64,000 bases of DNA from Streptomyces sp. SID12488 (GTDB lineage: Bacteria > Actinomycetota > Actinomycetes > Streptomycetales > Streptomycetaceae). Below, in pieces: positions 15,773 through 23,364 of the stretch. The notes below the pieces were generated by a model. It did not search any database and had not been told where the DNA came from. It was given only the letters and a program-made list of their open reading frames with translations. Position numbers and translations under genes: made by a program. The DNA lies in contig NZ_JAAGLT010000029.1 in assembly GCF_010548275.1 (NCBI RefSeq), forward strand, positions 56,071 through 120,070, read 5' to 3'. Numbering within the stretch: position 1 is the first letter of the stretch; each line of letters begins with the position of its first letter.

Positions 15773-17141
15773 ATGTCGTACCCGGCAACTTGAACTCACC
15801 CGGGGTCACCTTGCCGGGTAGGCCTACTGCCGCTTGCGCCGGAGTTGTACCAGCCTGTGGCATCGACCGCTGGCTCGGCGGGGGCGGTACGTCCTGGAAG
15901 GAGATGCCCGGGGGTGCCTGGACGGGGGTCGGGTGGCCCAGTGGATCGCGGACCAGCCCGGTGTCCGGCTCCGTCCGCGTGGCACCCCGGGTGCCCTTTG
16001 CGCAGCTCGCCTCCCGGGGGAGTCTCGCCGGGCTCGTCACCGACTCCCCGTTGCCGGTGAAGCAGTTGCCGGCCGGGGTGCCGGTGGCCAGGACCAGGTC
16101 GGTGCCGTTGCCGGTGACCCGGTTGGCGCGCACGGTGTTGGCACGAGCCGGATAGCCCTGTACGTCGCTCAGCAGCACCCCGGCCGACCTGTTGCCGCTG
16201 ATCAGGTTGCGCTCCAGGACGTTGGCGCGCCCGCCGCCCGCCCCGACGCCGATCCCGAAGCCGCCGTCGGCCTGCTCGGGACTGGCGTCGTCGTTGTTGT
16301 CGGTGAGCGCGTTGCCCGCGACGACGGCGCCGTGCTGTGGGCCGAGCGCCTCCAGGTCGTTGGAGTTGAGGGTCAGGCCGACCCGGTTGCGGCGTGCCCG
16401 GTTGCCCAGCAGATAGAGCCGTTCGGAGGCGTTGGTGACCTCCAGGCCCACCGCGTTGTGCTCGACGGTGTTGTGCCGCACGACGGTGTCGCAGGGGCGG
16501 CACTGGCCGACGTAGATCCCGGAGTCGGCGTGCCCGGAGGCGTAGGAGTGCTCGATGATCCCGCTGCGGGCGTCGAAGGCGTAGATGCCGTACAGCGCGT
16601 TGTTGTACGCGGTGACGTAGGAGGCCCGGAAGCCCTTCAGTGGGGGGAACCTGACAGTGTCGAGGGGGTCGTACGCCGAGCCACCGGCGCGGCCCGCCCG
16701 CAGGGCGGACTCGTCGGTCACGCCGGTGAACAGAACGCCGTTGGCGAGGTTGTTGCGGACGGTCAGGTTCTCCACGACGGAGCCCGCGCCGGTCACGGTG
16801 ATGCCGTTGGCGCGCTCGAACTCCCCGTCGACGACCACCCGGGAGCGGTCGAGGCCGCGCAGCACGACCCGCGCCTTCGAGACGGTCACGCTCTCCCGGT
16901 AGACGCCGGGCGACACCAGGACGAGACCGCCCTCGCCGACCCGGTCGACCGCGTCCTGAAGGGAGTTGGTGTCCTGCGGTACCCGGACGACCGAGGCGGG
17001 CGCGGCCCCGCCGGAGCCCCGGGGCGAGGAACCCGTACAGGCGGTGGCGCCGGTGAGGAGGCAGACGGCGACGAGCAGGCCCCGGGAGATGGTCCGCCGG
17101 GACACGGATCGCCTGATTCGCGGAATGAGAATGTTTGGCAC
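15771..17141 (-). CDS. Secreted right-handed parallel beta-helix (NosD-like) protein
   Basis: About 456 aa. A signal sequence (LLVAVCLLTGATAC) ends at a weak lipobox-like TAC. The rest is a series of roughly 22-residue beta-helix rungs with regular Asn/Val ladders: VENLTVRNNLANGVLF, TVVRHNTVEHNAVGLEV, RANTVRANRVTGNG. This is the pectate-lyase/NosD fold used for polysaccharide binding or cleavage. The C-terminal 70 residues are Pro/Thr-rich. The GTG at 17141 is taken as the start; a GTG at 17105 with AGGCG 6 nt upstream is a good alternative and would give 444 aa. The divergent DyP gene begins only 30 nt away. No catalytic residues can be assigned. Confidence 0.75.
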   Translation of the reverse strand: MPNILIPRIRRSVSRRTISRGLLVAVCLLTGATACTGSSPRGSGGAAPASVVRVPQDTNSLQDAVDRVGEGGLVLVSPGVYRESVTVSKARVVLRGLDRSRVVVDGEFERANGITVTGAGSVVENLTVRNNLANGVLFTGVTDESALRAGRAGGSAYDPLDTVRFPPLKGFRASYVTAYNNALYGIYAFDARSGIIEHSYASGHADSGIYVGQCRPCDTVVRHNTVEHNAVGLEVTNASERLYLLGNRARRNRVGLTLNSNDLEALGPQHGAVVAGNALTDNNDDASPEQADGGFGIGVGAGGGRANVLERNLISGNRSAGVLLSDVQGYPARANTVRANRVTGNGTDLVLATGTPAGNCFTGNGESVTSPARLPREASCAKGTRGATRTEPDTGLVRDPLGHPTPVQAPPGISFQDVPPPPSQRSMPQAGTTPAQAAVGLPGKVTPGEFKLPGTT

Positions 17142-17171
17142 GATCGCAGATGTATCGTCCCTTTCACTCTT

Positions 17172-18365
17172 ATGACAGCACATGACGCTTTTCCCACGCC
17201 CGACGGCGCGTCGGCCCCCGCTCGCCGGGATGTCCTGACCCGCGCCGCAGCCCTCGGCACCCTTGCCGCGTCCGCCTCCGCGTGCTCCGGCGACACACGC
17301 TCCCGTCCCGCCGCCGCGGGCCCGCCGGGGTTCCGCTTCCGGGGCCCGCGCCAGGCCGGCGTGACGACCCCCCAGCAGACCGCCGCTCTCGTCACGGCGT
17401 ACGACCTCGCCCCGGCGGTACGGGGAGCGGGCGGCGTGCGTGCCCTGCGGGAGGTGTTCGGGCGGTGGACGCGGGCTCTGGCGGAGGTCCTCGACGGTGA
17501 ACTCTCGCCCCCAAGTCCCGCACAGGCGAAGGAGATCAAGGAGATCGGGGGCGCCGGGAGGTCCCGGCTCACCGCGACCGTGGCGATCGGTCCCCGGCTC
17601 CCCCGCCTTCTGTGCGTCGCCGCGCCGCCCGCGCTGCGTGAGCTGCCGCCGTTCCCCGACGACCGGCTCGACCCCGCGTACGGCGGCGGCGATCTGCTGC
17701 TCCAGCTCTGCGCCGACGACCCGCGCGTCACGACGGCCGCCGCTAGCGCGCTGACCCGGCTGGCGGGCGACACGCTGCGCCCGCGCTGGCGGCAGACCGG
17801 GTTCCTGCCGCCGACCCCGGCCGGGCAGACACCGCGCAACCTGATCGGCTTCAAGGACGGCACGGAGAACCCGACACCCGAGGAGTGCGAGCGCTGGGTG
17901 TGGTCCGACGACGCCACGTTCCTCGTCGTACGGCGTGTCCACATCGACGTGGCCGGGTTCGGGGCGCTCGGCACGAACCAGCAGGAGCGGATCATCGGGC
18001 GGCACCGGGCGAGCGGGGCGCCCCTGGGACGGCGGCACGAGCACGACGACGTGGACATCTTCGCGAAGACCCCGCAGGGGCGGTACATCATCCCGCTGGG
18101 AGCGCACGTACGGGCGGCCAGTCCCCGGCTGGACGCGGGCGCGCGGATGCTGCGCCGGGGCTACAGCTACGACGCCGGGCCCGACGACCGGGGCCTGCTG
18201 TTCCTCGCCTTCATGCGGGATCCCGCGCTGTTCACGCGCGTCCAGCACCGGATGACGGCGACGGACGAGCTGAGCCGCTTCACCGAGCACCGGGGTTCGG
18301 CGGTGGCGTACGTCCTACCGGGTGCCCTTCCGGGCGAGGACCTGGGGGCACGTCTGCTGGCGTGA
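17172..18365 (+). CDS. DyP-type heme peroxidase, exported
   Basis: A 397-aa dye-decolorising peroxidase of the EfeB-like class. The family signature GFKDGTENP holds the distal Asp; the proximal heme His lies in GAHVRAASPR; and RRGYSYD follows. The N-terminus ARRDVLTRAAALGTLA is a Tat-like signal ending at ASACSG, so it probably folds with heme in the cytosol and is exported, possibly lipidated. Substrates may be dyes, phenols or heme. Its neighbours are not the iron-import genes of an efeUOB locus, so an iron role is not indicated. Its last 86 nt overlap the convergent L,D-transpeptidase gene. Confidence 0.92.
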   Translation: MTAHDAFPTPDGASAPARRDVLTRAAALGTLAASASACSGDTRSRPAAAGPPGFRFRGPRQAGVTTPQQTAALVTAYDLAPAVRGAGGVRALREVFGRWTRALAEVLDGELSPPSPAQAKEIKEIGGAGRSRLTATVAIGPRLPRLLCVAAPPALRELPPFPDDRLDPAYGGGDLLLQLCADDPRVTTAAASALTRLAGDTLRPRWRQTGFLPPTPAGQTPRNLIGFKDGTENPTPEECERWVWSDDATFLVVRRVHIDVAGFGALGTNQQERIIGRHRASGAPLGRRHEHDDVDIFAKTPQGRYIIPLGAHVRAASPRLDAGARMLRRGYSYDAGPDDRGLLFLAFMRDPALFTRVQHRMTATDELSRFTEHRGSAVAYVLPGALPGEDLGARLLA

Positions 18366-19104
18366 CCGCGTCCCCGGACTCCCCCGGCTCCGCCGACTGT
18401 GGCCTCAGCTTCCGTTCCGTACCCGGCTTCACACCCCACACGTACACGGCGTCGTCCACGGCGAGGGTGTTCCAGAGCCGCTGGGCGTCGTCGAGGCGCA
18501 GATTGACGCAGCCGTGGGAGCCGCCGGAGAACAGGTCGCCGGGGGTGCCGTGGAATGCCTGGCCCTCGCTGAAGAACTGGGAGTAGGGCATGGGCGCGTT
18601 GTCGTACAGGTCGGAGTAGTGGTCGAGGTCCCGCCAGTAGACGGTGAACCAGCCGGTGCGGGTCTCGTTGCCGTCCCGCCCCGAGCGGATGGGCACGGGC
18701 GCGTACACCACCCGGCTTCCGGTCTGGACCCACATCAGCTGCCGGGTCAGATCGACACAGGCGACGCGGTACGCGCGGACCGGGCACCTCCCGGCGGCGT
18801 TCGGGTTGGCGCGGGCCTCGACGACGAGCATCGTGCGATAGGTCGTGAGACCCGCATAACCGTCGGCGGGCCGCACCCCGTTGCGGCTCTGGAAGGTGCG
18901 GATCGCCTCGCAGTCGGCGGGCGTCTGCCGGCCGTCCGCGGGCAGCTTCAGATGTTCCTCCAGCTCCTGCTGGTAGGGGCCGGTGCCGACGGTGCAGGCC
19001 TCGGGCGTGGGTGCGGCGGCGGCCGTGGCGATTCCGGTCGGCACCAGCGCCCCCAGGAGGAACCCCACGGCCACCGCCGACATCGTCACTCGGGATCTCG
19101 CCAC
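18280..19104 (-). CDS. Secreted L,D-transpeptidase (YkuD domain) with peptidoglycan-binding region
   Basis: A 274-aa cell-wall enzyme forming 3-3 peptidoglycan cross-links or attaching proteins. A signal peptide (VAVGFLLGALVPTGIATAAA) is followed by a peptidoglycan-binding-like helical domain (about 35-95, with AIRTFQSRNGVRPADGYAG). The YkuD catalytic domain then carries the motif HGTPGDLFSGGSHGCVNLR, with Cys199 as nucleophile. The GTG start has an excellent GAGGAGG site. The Pro-rich C-terminus of about 45 residues overlaps the end of the DyP gene antisense by 86 nt. Confidence 0.92.
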   Translation of the reverse strand: MARSRVTMSAVAVGFLLGALVPTGIATAAAAPTPEACTVGTGPYQQELEEHLKLPADGRQTPADCEAIRTFQSRNGVRPADGYAGLTTYRTMLVVEARANPNAAGRCPVRAYRVACVDLTRQLMWVQTGSRVVYAPVPIRSGRDGNETRTGWFTVYWRDLDHYSDLYDNAPMPYSQFFSEGQAFHGTPGDLFSGGSHGCVNLRLDDAQRLWNTLAVDDAVYVWGVKPGTERKLRPQSAEPGESGDAVTPADVPPGPRPEGHPVGRTPPPNPGAR

Positions 19105-19233
19105 AGCGCCTCCTCAGCGGGCCGGCATGCGTCCTCCTCCCAGAGATACGTCACTTCGCCGGGGCGGGGCCGGTCGGACTGGGCCGAGCGGGCTAAGACG
19201 TTCCGCCCCCTCGACGACGACCCTGCCGAAGGT

Positions 19234-19303
19234 CCGGACGCCGGACGCCGGACGCCGGACGCCGGACGCCGGACGCCGGACGCCGGACGCCGGACGCCGG
19301 ACG
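19234..19303. repeat. Perfect 7-bp tandem repeat, ten copies
   Basis: The unit CCGGACG is repeated ten times without error between the L,D-transpeptidase and P450 genes. Because 7 is not a multiple of 3, every frame is open and yields a PDAGRRT repeat, but there is no sign that it is translated. It is likely to vary in copy number by slipped-strand replication. Confidence 0.95.
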
Positions 19304-19354
19304 CATGGAACGGAACGGGAACCCGGCTCGTGCACAGGTCACCTGGTCACCTGG

Positions 19355-20629
19355 TCACCAGGTCAGACGCAGGCTCTGCGGAGAGCGGTGGATCATCGTC
19401 GGGCGCATCGTGACCGGGTGATCCTCGGCCAGTCGTAGGCCCGGCAGGCGGCCGGTCAACTCCTGCAGCGTGAGCCGGAGTTGTTCGCGGGCGAGCTGGG
19501 AGCCGGGGCAGGCATGGGCGCCGAAGCCGAAGGCGAGGTGGCGGACCGGGGTGCGGGTGATGTCGAACTCGTCCGGTCCCGGGTACCGCTCACCGTCCCG
19601 GTTGGCGGCGCCGAAGGCGACGAACAGGGTTGCCCCGGCCGGGAGTTCGGTGCCCGCGAGGGTGACCGGGCGGGTGGTGACGCGGCGGAATCCCTGGAGC
19701 GCCGTGTCGTACCGGGCGGCCTCCTCCACGGCGGCCGGGATGCGGTCCGGTTCAGCGCACAGCAGCTCCCACTGGTCCGGGTGCCGGAGCAGATGCAGGA
19801 CCGTCGTGCCGATGAGCGCGGTGGTGGTGAGGTGCCCGGCGATCAGCAGGTTCTGGAGGTGGGAGACGACCTCGTGGCGCTGGTCGAGGGTGAGTTCGGC
19901 ACTGCCGTCACCGTCTCCGCCACCGTCGCTGGGGGCGGTGACCGACGTGACGATGTCCGTGCAGAGGTCCTCTCGGGGGTCGGCGTACCGGTCGCGGGCG
20001 TACCGGTCGAGGATGTGCTGTGTCGCCACCACGTCCTGGGCGACGGCGATCTGCTCGTCCTCCGGCAGGGGGCGGAAGAGGAGTTCCTCAGCGCGGTATC
20101 CGCCGTGCACGACGGCCGGGATGTCGGCGGGGTCGAGTCCGACGATCCTGCCGATGACCTCTCCGGGCAGACGGCGGGCGTACTCGGACATCAACTCCAC
20201 GTGCCCGCCCTTGTGTTCACCGACCTGACCGTGGTCACCGTTCACGATCGCGTCGACCAGGGCGGCGGCCCGCTCGGCGGCGTACGGCACGACGGCGGCG
20301 ACCCGGGCGGGCGAGAGGCCCTTGACGATCGGGGCCCGCAACTCCTGGTGCCGGGTTCCGTCCGCGCCGACGACGACGGGCCGCCCGCCGAAGCCGCCGC
20401 CCAGCACGGCGAGCGCGGCGGGCGCCGGCATGACGTCGGGGCGCAGCGCACCGGCCGAGGAGAAGTCCTCGGCGCGGCGTAGCACTTCGCGTACGTCTGC
20501 GTCCCGGGCGACCAGCCAGGCGTCGAGTTCGGCGACGAAGGTCAGCCCCTCGGCGTCACGGGCTCGGGCGTAGTGCGGATAGGGGTCGCTCATCAACTCG
20601 TCGAGTCTGTCGTGCGGTTGACGGACCAC
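19355..20629 (-). CDS. Cytochrome P450
   Basis: A 424-aa soluble bacterial P450. The heme-binding loop FGFGAHACPGSQLAR places the thiolate ligand at Cys374; the ExxR pair is in VEEAARY; the I-helix reads LLIAGHLTTTALIG. The acidic residue usual before the I-helix Thr (AGxDT) is Leu here, which bears on proton delivery. The GTG start is preceded by GGAGGG 6 nt upstream. No ferredoxin or reductase gene adjoins, so partners are encoded elsewhere. A Gly/Asp-rich insertion (SDGGGDGDGSAE) lies before the I-helix. It is not in an obvious biosynthetic cluster, and the substrate cannot be told. Confidence 0.93.
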   Translation of the reverse strand: MVRQPHDRLDELMSDPYPHYARARDAEGLTFVAELDAWLVARDADVREVLRRAEDFSSAGALRPDVMPAPAALAVLGGGFGGRPVVVGADGTRHQELRAPIVKGLSPARVAAVVPYAAERAAALVDAIVNGDHGQVGEHKGGHVELMSEYARRLPGEVIGRIVGLDPADIPAVVHGGYRAEELLFRPLPEDEQIAVAQDVVATQHILDRYARDRYADPREDLCTDIVTSVTAPSDGGGDGDGSAELTLDQRHEVVSHLQNLLIAGHLTTTALIGTTVLHLLRHPDQWELLCAEPDRIPAAVEEAARYDTALQGFRRVTTRPVTLAGTELPAGATLFVAFGAANRDGERYPGPDEFDITRTPVRHLAFGFGAHACPGSQLAREQLRLTLQELTGRLPGLRLAEDHPVTMRPTMIHRSPQSLRLTW

Positions 20630-20852
20630 GCGGTGCCCTCCGGCCGGTGGTGCGGGTCACACGGGTCACGAGCTCGCGCCCATGGTGCCGTACGCCGTGC
20701 GGTGGCGGAAGCGGTCCTCGGGGCACATCCTCGCCCCGGGTCCACCGCTCCCACCGTCCTCACCACGGCGCGGCATGTGAGTCCACTGTGAACACGCGCG
20801 CCGGAACCCCGGAACGTGCCGTGTCGCGCGTCGGGTTCCCTACGATCGTGCC

Positions 20853-21296
20853 GTGGTCAACTTCCTCCTCGAACGTACGGTGCCGCTCCCCCTCGACGAG
20901 GCCTGGAGGCGGCTCACGGAGTGGTCCCGCCATGCCTCCGTGGTCCCGCTGACCCGCGTCACGGTGCTCACCGTGCCCCCGACCGCCGAGGGCACGGTGT
21001 TCGTCGCCCGCTCGGGGGTCGGCCCCCTCTCCTTCGACGACCGTATGGAGGTCACCGTCTGGCGGCCCCCGACGGACGACGCCCCGGGTGTGTGCCGCCT
21101 GGAGAAACGCGGCCGGGTCGTCCTGGGCTGGGCGGAGATCGAGGTGCGCCCGGGCCCGGGAGGCCGCTCGCGGGTGATCTGGCGCGAGGAGTTGCGGGTA
21201 CCCCTGCTGCCGTCCCTGTTCGACCGTCCGCTGGCGGGGGCGTCGCGGTATGTGTTCGGGCGGGCGATGAACCGGCTGCTGAGGCTGAGCGGTTGA
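20853..21296 (+). CDS. SRPBCC-fold (START-like) protein
   Basis: A 147-aa cytosolic protein of the SRPBCC/polyketide-cyclase superfamily: N-terminal beta strand (NFLLERTVPLPLDEAWRRLT), an antiparallel sheet in the middle and a long C-terminal helix (SRYVFGRAMNRLLRL). Such folds enclose a hydrophobic pocket for lipids or polyketides. GTG start. The preceding 223 nt (20630-20852) hold no gene. No function can be assigned beyond the fold. Confidence 0.8.
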   Translation: MVNFLLERTVPLPLDEAWRRLTEWSRHASVVPLTRVTVLTVPPTAEGTVFVARSGVGPLSFDDRMEVTVWRPPTDDAPGVCRLEKRGRVVLGWAEIEVRPGPGGRSRVIWREELRVPLLPSLFDRPLAGASRYVFGRAMNRLLRLSG

Positions 21297-21338
21297 TTTC
21301 GGCGACCTCGGGGGAAAGCCCCGACCGATACTTGCCGG

Positions 21339-21983
21339 ATGGATGGATCAAGAGCTTCCTGGGTCAACACCACGCACGATTGGGCCGGCCTCGTGGACGC
21401 GGACCATCTCTCTCGGATCCGCCAGGGATCCGCCGAGTTCGCTCCGGGCGGGCCGGGACACCTGGTTCTTGAGATCGTCGCCTACGCCGCTGACGAGGCG
21501 GCGAGCCGGGGCGGCGGACGGTGTGTGGTCACGCTGCACACTGACGGCTCGGTGTCGGTGCAGGATGACGGCCGGGGCACCGACACCCGGGCCGACGAAC
21601 ATGGCCGGGTGGTGCAGAAGCCGGTCATGGCCACGAAGGACCTTCGGTTCTTCGACCTCCCGGAGGCGGAGCGGCTCCCGGACGGACATCCGCGTCGCGG
21701 CATGTCCGTCGTCGCGGCCCTCAGCGAGTGGCTGATTCATACCAACCGGCGCCTCGACGGATCCTGGAGCCGGCGCTATGAGCACGGCGTCCCGGTCACC
21801 GACCTGGAGCCCATCGAGGCAGACGGGACCACGGGGACCTGCGTCCACTTCCTGCCGGACGAAGCCCTGCGTTCGCGGTGGTCGTCGACCGAGGGTGATC
21901 TGGCGCGGTGGTCCGAGCACTGGCCCGACCTGACTGTCTGCTTCGAGGAGCAGCGCGACGGCGGAATCCGGTCAGGTCGGTGA
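21339..21983 (+). CDS. Free-standing GyrB/ParE-like GHKL ATPase domain
   Basis: A 214-aa protein that aligns by eye with only the N-terminal ATPase domain of gyrase B: HLVLEIVAYAADEA, VTLHTDGSVSVQDDGRG, SVVAALSEWLIHTNRR and a GVPVTDLE/TGTCVHFLPD end. The transducer, TOPRIM and C-terminal domains of a real GyrB (about 680 aa) are missing. Key positions have changed: the Mg-binding Asn of the EVVDNSIDE motif is Tyr, and the GLHGVG nucleotide-lid loop is lost. ATP hydrolysis is therefore doubtful; it may bind nucleotide only or act as a decoy or regulatory partner of topoisomerase. It lies 42 nt after the SRPBCC gene. Confidence 0.75.
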   Translation: MDGSRASWVNTTHDWAGLVDADHLSRIRQGSAEFAPGGPGHLVLEIVAYAADEAASRGGGRCVVTLHTDGSVSVQDDGRGTDTRADEHGRVVQKPVMATKDLRFFDLPEAERLPDGHPRRGMSVVAALSEWLIHTNRRLDGSWSRRYEHGVPVTDLEPIEADGTTGTCVHFLPDEALRSRWSSTEGDLARWSEHWPDLTVCFEEQRDGGIRSGR

Positions 21984-22157
21984 CCGCGGGGCGTCACGAC
22001 CGAGCCGCACCGGGGAGAGTGGCCGGGTCGGCTCCCGACCGCGGATCCAGTGCTCGGCCTCGGCGGCCCGAAGGCGGTGGGAGTCGGAGCCGGTCTCGAT
22101 CCGTAACTCCACCCGTAAAGTCCAACTCGGCTATTTGCGAACGGAGTTCGAGTAGCG

Positions 22158-23309
22158 TCAGGCGACCGACCCGATCCGCCCCAGCGCCGTGGACGTCCCG
22201 TCGTGGTGGATCGGAGTGTGCGCCCCGGTCAGCGAAACCCCGCTCCCGCCACGCCTGTTGGCGACGATCTCCGACGCGATGGACAACGCGGTCTCCTCGG
22301 GCGTACGAGCACCGAGGTCCAGCCCGATCGGTGACCTGAGCCGCGACAGCTCCAGCTCGGTGACGCCGACTTCGCGCAGCCGCTCGTTCCGGTCCAGGTG
22401 GGTCCGGCGGGAGCCCATCGCGCCGACGTACGCCACCGGCAGCCGCAGTGCGAGCCGAAGCAGGGGTACGTCGAACTTGGCGTCGTGGGTGAGGACGCAC
22501 AGGACCGTACGGGCGTCCACGGCCGTCCGTTCCAGGTACCGGTGCGGCCACTCGACGACGATCTCGTCGGCCTCGGGGAAACGGGCGGGCGTCGCGAAGA
22601 CCGGGCGGGCGTCGCACACCGTCACGTGGTAGCCGAGGAACTTGCCCATGCGGGCCAGCGCCGACGCGAAGTCGATCGCGCCGAACACGATCATGCGGGG
22701 CGGCGGCACCGAGGACTCGACCAGGACCGTGAGCGGTGCTCCGCAACGAGAGCCCCGCTCTCCGATCTCCAGGGTGCCGGTTCGGCCCGCGTCGAGATGG
22801 GCGCGCGCCTCGGCGGCCACTGTGCGGTCCAGCTCCGGGTGGGCGCCGAAGCCACCCTCGTACGAGCCGTCCGGGCCGACGAGCAGGGCGCGGCCCAGCA
22901 GCTCTCCCGGGCCGGAGGCGATCCGCGCCACGGCCGCCGCCTCCCCGCTCGCGGCGGCGGCCAGAGCCGAGGCGAACACGGCACGGACCGGCGCCGACGC
23001 CCGTACCGGCGTCACCAGGATGTCGATGACTCCACCGCAGGTCAGGCCCACGGCGAAGGCGTCGTCGTCGCTGTAGCCGAAGCGTTCGAGGACCGACTCG
23101 CCGTCCGCCAGGGCCTGCTGGCACAGCTCGTACACCGCGCCCTCCACACAGCCGCCGGAGACCGAGCCGATCGCCGTGCCGTCGGTGTCCACCGCGAGGG
23201 CGGCACCGGGCTGGCGGGGGCCACTGCCGCTCACGGCCACCACGGTGGCCACGGCGAAGTCGCGCCCCTGCTCGACCCACCGGTGCAGTTCTTCGGCGAT
23301 GTCCAGCAT
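22158..23309 (-). CDS. xdhC: XdhC/CoxI-family molybdenum enzyme maturation factor
   Basis: A 383-aa cytosolic chaperone that binds molybdenum cofactor, promotes its sulfuration and inserts it into xanthine dehydrogenase. The N-terminal domain (VVAVSGSGPRQPGAALAV, GSVSGGCVEGAV) and the C-terminal Rossmann domain (MIVFGAIDFASALARMGK, YVGAMGSRRTHLDRNERL) are both present. The ATG at 23309 has GAGGAGA 6 nt upstream; the open frame upstream of it is not conserved-looking. It follows the permease gene by 55 nt on the same strand and serves the xdh genes further up. Confidence 0.92.
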   Translation of the reverse strand: MLDIAEELHRWVEQGRDFAVATVVAVSGSGPRQPGAALAVDTDGTAIGSVSGGCVEGAVYELCQQALADGESVLERFGYSDDDAFAVGLTCGGVIDILVTPVRASAPVRAVFASALAAAASGEAAAVARIASGPGELLGRALLVGPDGSYEGGFGAHPELDRTVAAEARAHLDAGRTGTLEIGERGSRCGAPLTVLVESSVPPPRMIVFGAIDFASALARMGKFLGYHVTVCDARPVFATPARFPEADEIVVEWPHRYLERTAVDARTVLCVLTHDAKFDVPLLRLALRLPVAYVGAMGSRRTHLDRNERLREVGVTELELSRLRSPIGLDLGARTPEETALSIASEIVANRRGGSGVSLTGAHTPIHHDGTSTALGRIGSVA

Positions 23310-23364
23310 CTCGGTCTCCTCGACAACAATTGTACGGAAGGGCTTGCGGGGCTCGGCTGCTCGA

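Noticed and set aside
19114..19335. Minus-strand ORF through the 7-bp repeat giving a Val-Arg-Arg-Pro-Ala-Ser-Gly repeat protein
   Set aside because: All frames are open through a 7-bp repeat; there is no ribosome binding site or conserved flank.
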